Made by a program: the position numbers and the translations under genes | Shown: in pieces, positions 4,064 through 5,834 of the stretch | Position numbering within the stretch: the stretch's first letter is position 1 | Layout: the number at the start of each line of letters is the position of its first letter | Notes under the pieces: model-generated | Told to the model about the DNA's origin: nothing | What the model saw: the letters and a program-made list of their open reading frames with translations, nothing else | Database searches by the model: none | From: JBFFSQ01 sp041572275 | GTDB taxonomy: Bacteria > Pseudomonadota > Gammaproteobacteria > SZUA-229 | DNA: 5,834 nt | Assembly: GCA_041572275.1 (NCBI GenBank) | Contig: JBFFSQ010000188.1 | Coordinates: 1-5,834, forward strand | Direction: 5' to 3'

Positions 4064-5215
4064 ATGTCATTACTTTCTCCTGCAGACGCTGCCTATGCAG
4101 CTGACCGTATTTATAATCTCAAAGACTCCAGTAATCTCGCCTTATTCGGAACCCGGTTATCTGATAAGTTTGATATCAGTAGCTCAACACGGTTTGAGGG
4201 TGTTTCTGGTGGTCTTTTTGTGATTAAGAGCCATACAGGATTTGGTTTGATTGCAAAAGGTAAGGGTATTCACCAGGGTGAAGTCCTCATTGCAACCCGG
4301 GGCACTGCCAGTTTTTCAGATGGCCTGACAGATGCCGATATTGGTTTACAACTATCGAGTACTGGCAAAACGGTACATGCTGGCTTTAACAAGACATTTA
4401 ATTCTTTTTTGCCAGAGTTAAGGCAATATTTCAATCAGTCAAACTTTAATCCGACACGGGTGCATTGTGTCGGCCACAGTCTTGGCGGCGCACTGGCTAC
4501 CATGGTGGCTGACTGGTTGAATCATCGCAATGTTGCTCAGACCAGCTTATATACTTTTGGCAGCCCACGAGTGGGAAATAAAGCCTTTGCACAACGCCTG
4601 ACGACTGACATGGGGAACAAGAATATTTTTCGGGTGTGCCATAAGACAGATATTGTCACCATGGTGCCGATGTGGCCCTTTACCCATGTGCCTGTACCCG
4701 GTACGGAATGTTTTGTTAATAGCCCGGGTTTGTTTCCCGGTGGTGAGTACCATCGTATGGGGCGCTATGTGGAGTCAGTTACGGGCAAGAAGTGGCAGGA
4801 TCTAAAACAGGTACAACCACAGCTCAGCTTTGATGATAAGGTGGAGCGGTGGTTGAGCTCGTCTTCCCCTTTGCAGTTTACGATGCATACCAGCTATTTA
4901 ATTCAACAAGCCCTGATGTTTGTGCTTAAAAAAATTCTTTATGCAATTGGTGTCAGTTTTCAGGCAGTGGTATCGGCCGGGATGACGATGATCGACCAGA
5001 TGGCAATGGTCCTGCAAAAAGGTTATGCCGCCTCTAAAGAGATTGCTGGTCATGTCTCATCTCTGCTGGATCGCATACTCCGCTTTCTCGGCAGTGCGGT
5101 GAAAGTAGCTAAAGATCTGACGCTGGGCTTCATCAAGTGGGTACTTAATCTATTGGCTCAATCTATGTATCGATTGGCTAAAGGCACGATCCAGCTGGTA
5201 CATGCCGGTATCTAG
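4064..5215 (+). CDS. Class 3 lipase-family hydrolase with hydrophobic C-terminal extension
   Basis: The 383-residue protein starts at an ATG with AAGGGA six bases upstream. Residues about 45-245 form an alpha/beta-hydrolase domain of the Lipase_3 type, which cleaves acyl esters of glycerides or phospholipids. Visible are the oxyanion-hole segment ATRGT (77-81), the nucleophile elbow GHSLGG with S139, the aspartate D196 in KTDIVTMVP, and H230 in GEYHRMGRY. The triad is complete and in the usual order. The N-terminus has no signal peptide. Residues about 270-383 lie outside the catalytic domain and are predicted helical, with hydrophobic or amphipathic stretches (277-318 and 334-380), suggesting membrane contact or oligomerisation. 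The gene follows the small probably exported protein and is followed by a stem-loop. A leaderless lipase beside a small exported partner fits a type VI secretion lipase effector, but no VgrG, PAAR or other secretion gene is in view. An intracellular lipase is equally possible. Confidence 0.88.
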   Translation: MSLLSPADAAYAADRIYNLKDSSNLALFGTRLSDKFDISSSTRFEGVSGGLFVIKSHTGFGLIAKGKGIHQGEVLIATRGTASFSDGLTDADIGLQLSSTGKTVHAGFNKTFNSFLPELRQYFNQSNFNPTRVHCVGHSLGGALATMVADWLNHRNVAQTSLYTFGSPRVGNKAFAQRLTTDMGNKNIFRVCHKTDIVTMVPMWPFTHVPVPGTECFVNSPGLFPGGEYHRMGRYVESVTGKKWQDLKQVQPQLSFDDKVERWLSSSSPLQFTMHTSYLIQQALMFVLKKILYAIGVSFQAVVSAGMTMIDQMAMVLQKGYAASKEIAGHVSSLLDRILRFLGSAVKVAKDLTLGFIKWVLNLLAQSMYRLAKGTIQLVHAGI

Positions 5216-5224
5216 TTGTATCAG

Positions 5225-5250
5225 ACTGGAACATTTTCCAGTTGCGTTTT
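5225..5250 (+). terminator. Probable terminator after the lipase gene
   Basis: ACTGGAA (5225-5231), loop CATT, TTCCAGT (5236-5242) is a perfect 7-bp stem with a 4-base loop, starting nine bases after the lipase stop codon. It is followed by TGCGTTTT, a short and interrupted T-run. It probably ends the two-gene unit, perhaps not completely. Confidence 0.5.
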
Positions 5251-5329
5251 CAGGCCTGAATTTGCCCGGTTGTATGGGCAACTGTTTCCCGTTAAATTCT
5301 GGATAGCGAGTCAGATATCCAGGATTTAG
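5239..5329 (+). repeat. Cluster of overlapping inverted repeats between the lipase and ppsA
   Basis: Four further inverted repeats follow the lipase terminator. CAGTTGC (5239-5245) pairs with GCAACTG (5278-5284). Inside it are the perfect palindrome TTCAGGCCTGAA (5249-5260) and the pair TTGCCC/GGGCAA (5262-5267 with 5276-5281), which overlaps the outer 3' arm. The fourth is a long stem, 5292-5305 with 5316-5329: 14 bp including two G-U pairs, with a 10-base loop. The first pair uses bases of the terminator stem, so the two exclude each other. This could be an mRNA-stabilising or repeat-derived element; no known family is recognised. Confidence 0.45.
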
Positions 5330-5397
5330 GCTCAGTCGTCGGTTTTTCTGCTGTAACTCAATACCTGGCCATTGATCTCCTTCAATAAAACTACTTT

Positions 5398-5427
5398 TTG
5401 ACTATGCTATTAACTGGATAATAAAAA
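5398..5427 (+). promoter_or_regulatory. Candidate ppsA promoter
   Basis: TTGACT (5398-5403, 5 of 6 consensus) is followed after 18 bases by TAAAAA (5422-5427, 4 of 6), or after 15 bases by TAATAA (5419-5424). The -35 is good and the -10 uncertain. The resulting leader would be very short, 10-20 bases, before the ATG at 5448. It implies that ppsA is transcribed independently of the lipase. Confidence 0.35.
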
Positions 5428-5447
5428 TTAATGACCTGGAGGCAGCT

Positions 5448-5834
5448 ATGCCTTATGTTCTACCGTTTTCTGCTGTTGGTATTGATAATATTCCTGAGGT
5501 CGGGGGTAAAAACGCCTCGCTTGGTGAGATGTACCGGAATTTGGCATCGGCCGGGATCAAGGTACCCAATGGCTATGCCACAACCTCTGAGGCCTATCGT
5601 TACTTTATCGAACATAACCAGCTGCATGACCGGATAGGGCAGATTCTCAAGGGTCTTGATATTCGGGATGTGAGAGCACTGGCATCGGCAGGCAAGCAAA
5701 TTCGTAGCTGGATATTGCACGGTGACATGCCGCAGGATCTGGCCAATGAGATCGTAGATGCCTATGTGAAGTTGGGTGAGGAGTATGGCGAGTATCCGGA
5801 TGTCGCAGTGCGTAGCTCGGCGACGGCGGAAGAC
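5448..5834 (+). CDS. ppsA: Phosphoenolpyruvate synthase, N-terminal part (runs off right edge)
   Basis: This enzyme converts pyruvate, ATP and water to phosphoenolpyruvate, AMP and phosphate, the first step of gluconeogenesis from pyruvate or lactate. The first 129 residues are present, against about 790 in the full protein. The start has TGGAGG (5437-5442) five bases upstream. Residues 18-28 (VGGKNASLGEM) and 122-129 (VRSSATAED) are hallmark nucleotide-binding segments of the N-terminal PEP/pyruvate-kinase-type ATP-grasp domain; VPNGYATTSEAY (43-54) is also typical. The phosphohistidine swivel and C-terminal PEP-binding domains would lie beyond the edge. In many gammaproteobacteria the regulator gene ppsR lies next to ppsA, but it is not here; the neighbour is the lipase gene. 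Fatty-acid use and gluconeogenesis are connected in metabolism, but nothing in the sequence links the two genes. Confidence 0.92.
   Translation, partial: MPYVLPFSAVGIDNIPEVGGKNASLGEMYRNLASAGIKVPNGYATTSEAYRYFIEHNQLHDRIGQILKGLDIRDVRALASAGKQIRSWILHGDMPQDLANEIVDAYVKLGEEYGEYPDVAVRSSATAED

Noticed and set aside
4547..4753. Minus-strand open frame of 68 codons inside the lipase gene
   Set aside because: It is antisense to the catalytic domain, with no start signal or family resemblance.
5431..5720. Open frames of 68 codons (plus) and 86 codons (minus) at the ppsA start
   Set aside because: The ppsA frame from 5448 carries clear family motifs and the best ribosome-binding site; these are other-frame shadows.
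1..5834. CRISPR array, tRNA/rRNA gene, insertion sequence or phage attachment site
   Set aside because: No regularly spaced repeats, cloverleaf-like sequence, transposase or integrase motif, or flanking target duplication was seen.

Overview
The window most resembles a moderately AT-rich gammaproteobacterial chromosome. This rests on a RhlE-type DEAD-box helicase, a PpsA-type phosphoenolpyruvate synthase, and small sensory proteins (hemerythrin-like, PilZ-like, CZB) typical of environmental Gram-negatives. The genus cannot be named from the sequence. No tRNA, rRNA, CRISPR array, transposase or integrase is visible.

Left half (1-2536), minus strand. From right to left come a complete rhlE helicase gene, a small protein resembling a degenerate PilZ domain, a 460-bp gap, and the N-terminal part of a hemerythrin-like protein that runs off the left edge. 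The gap is not empty. It holds a near-consensus Fur box (17 of 19 positions). On the minus strand this overlaps the -35 of a plausible promoter, and about 120 nt downstream of the predicted start lies a small hairpin followed by five T. These parts could make an iron-regulated small RNA, or an attenuated leader for the hemerythrin gene. Two related palindromes and a 7-bp hairpin also lie in the gap.

Right half (2818-5834), plus strand. A 281-bp divergent spacer separates rhlE from a stand-alone zinc-binding CZB protein whose four ligands have the same spacing as I recall for E. coli DgcZ. Next is a likely two-gene unit: a small beta-rich protein with an export-like N-terminus and, 87 bp later, a class 3 lipase with a complete Ser-Asp-His triad. 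The lipase has no signal peptide and carries a hydrophobic/amphipathic C-terminal extension. A good sigma70-like promoter precedes the pair and a stem-loop follows it. After a spacer rich in inverted repeats comes the start of ppsA, with its own candidate promoter and strong ribosome-binding site, running off the right edge.

The genes do not form one pathway. The two most interesting parts are the lipase with its small upstream partner, whose layout invites comparison with lipase effector/partner modules, and the Fur-box/terminator arrangement in the left gap. Both are inferences from sequence layout and need the tests listed.
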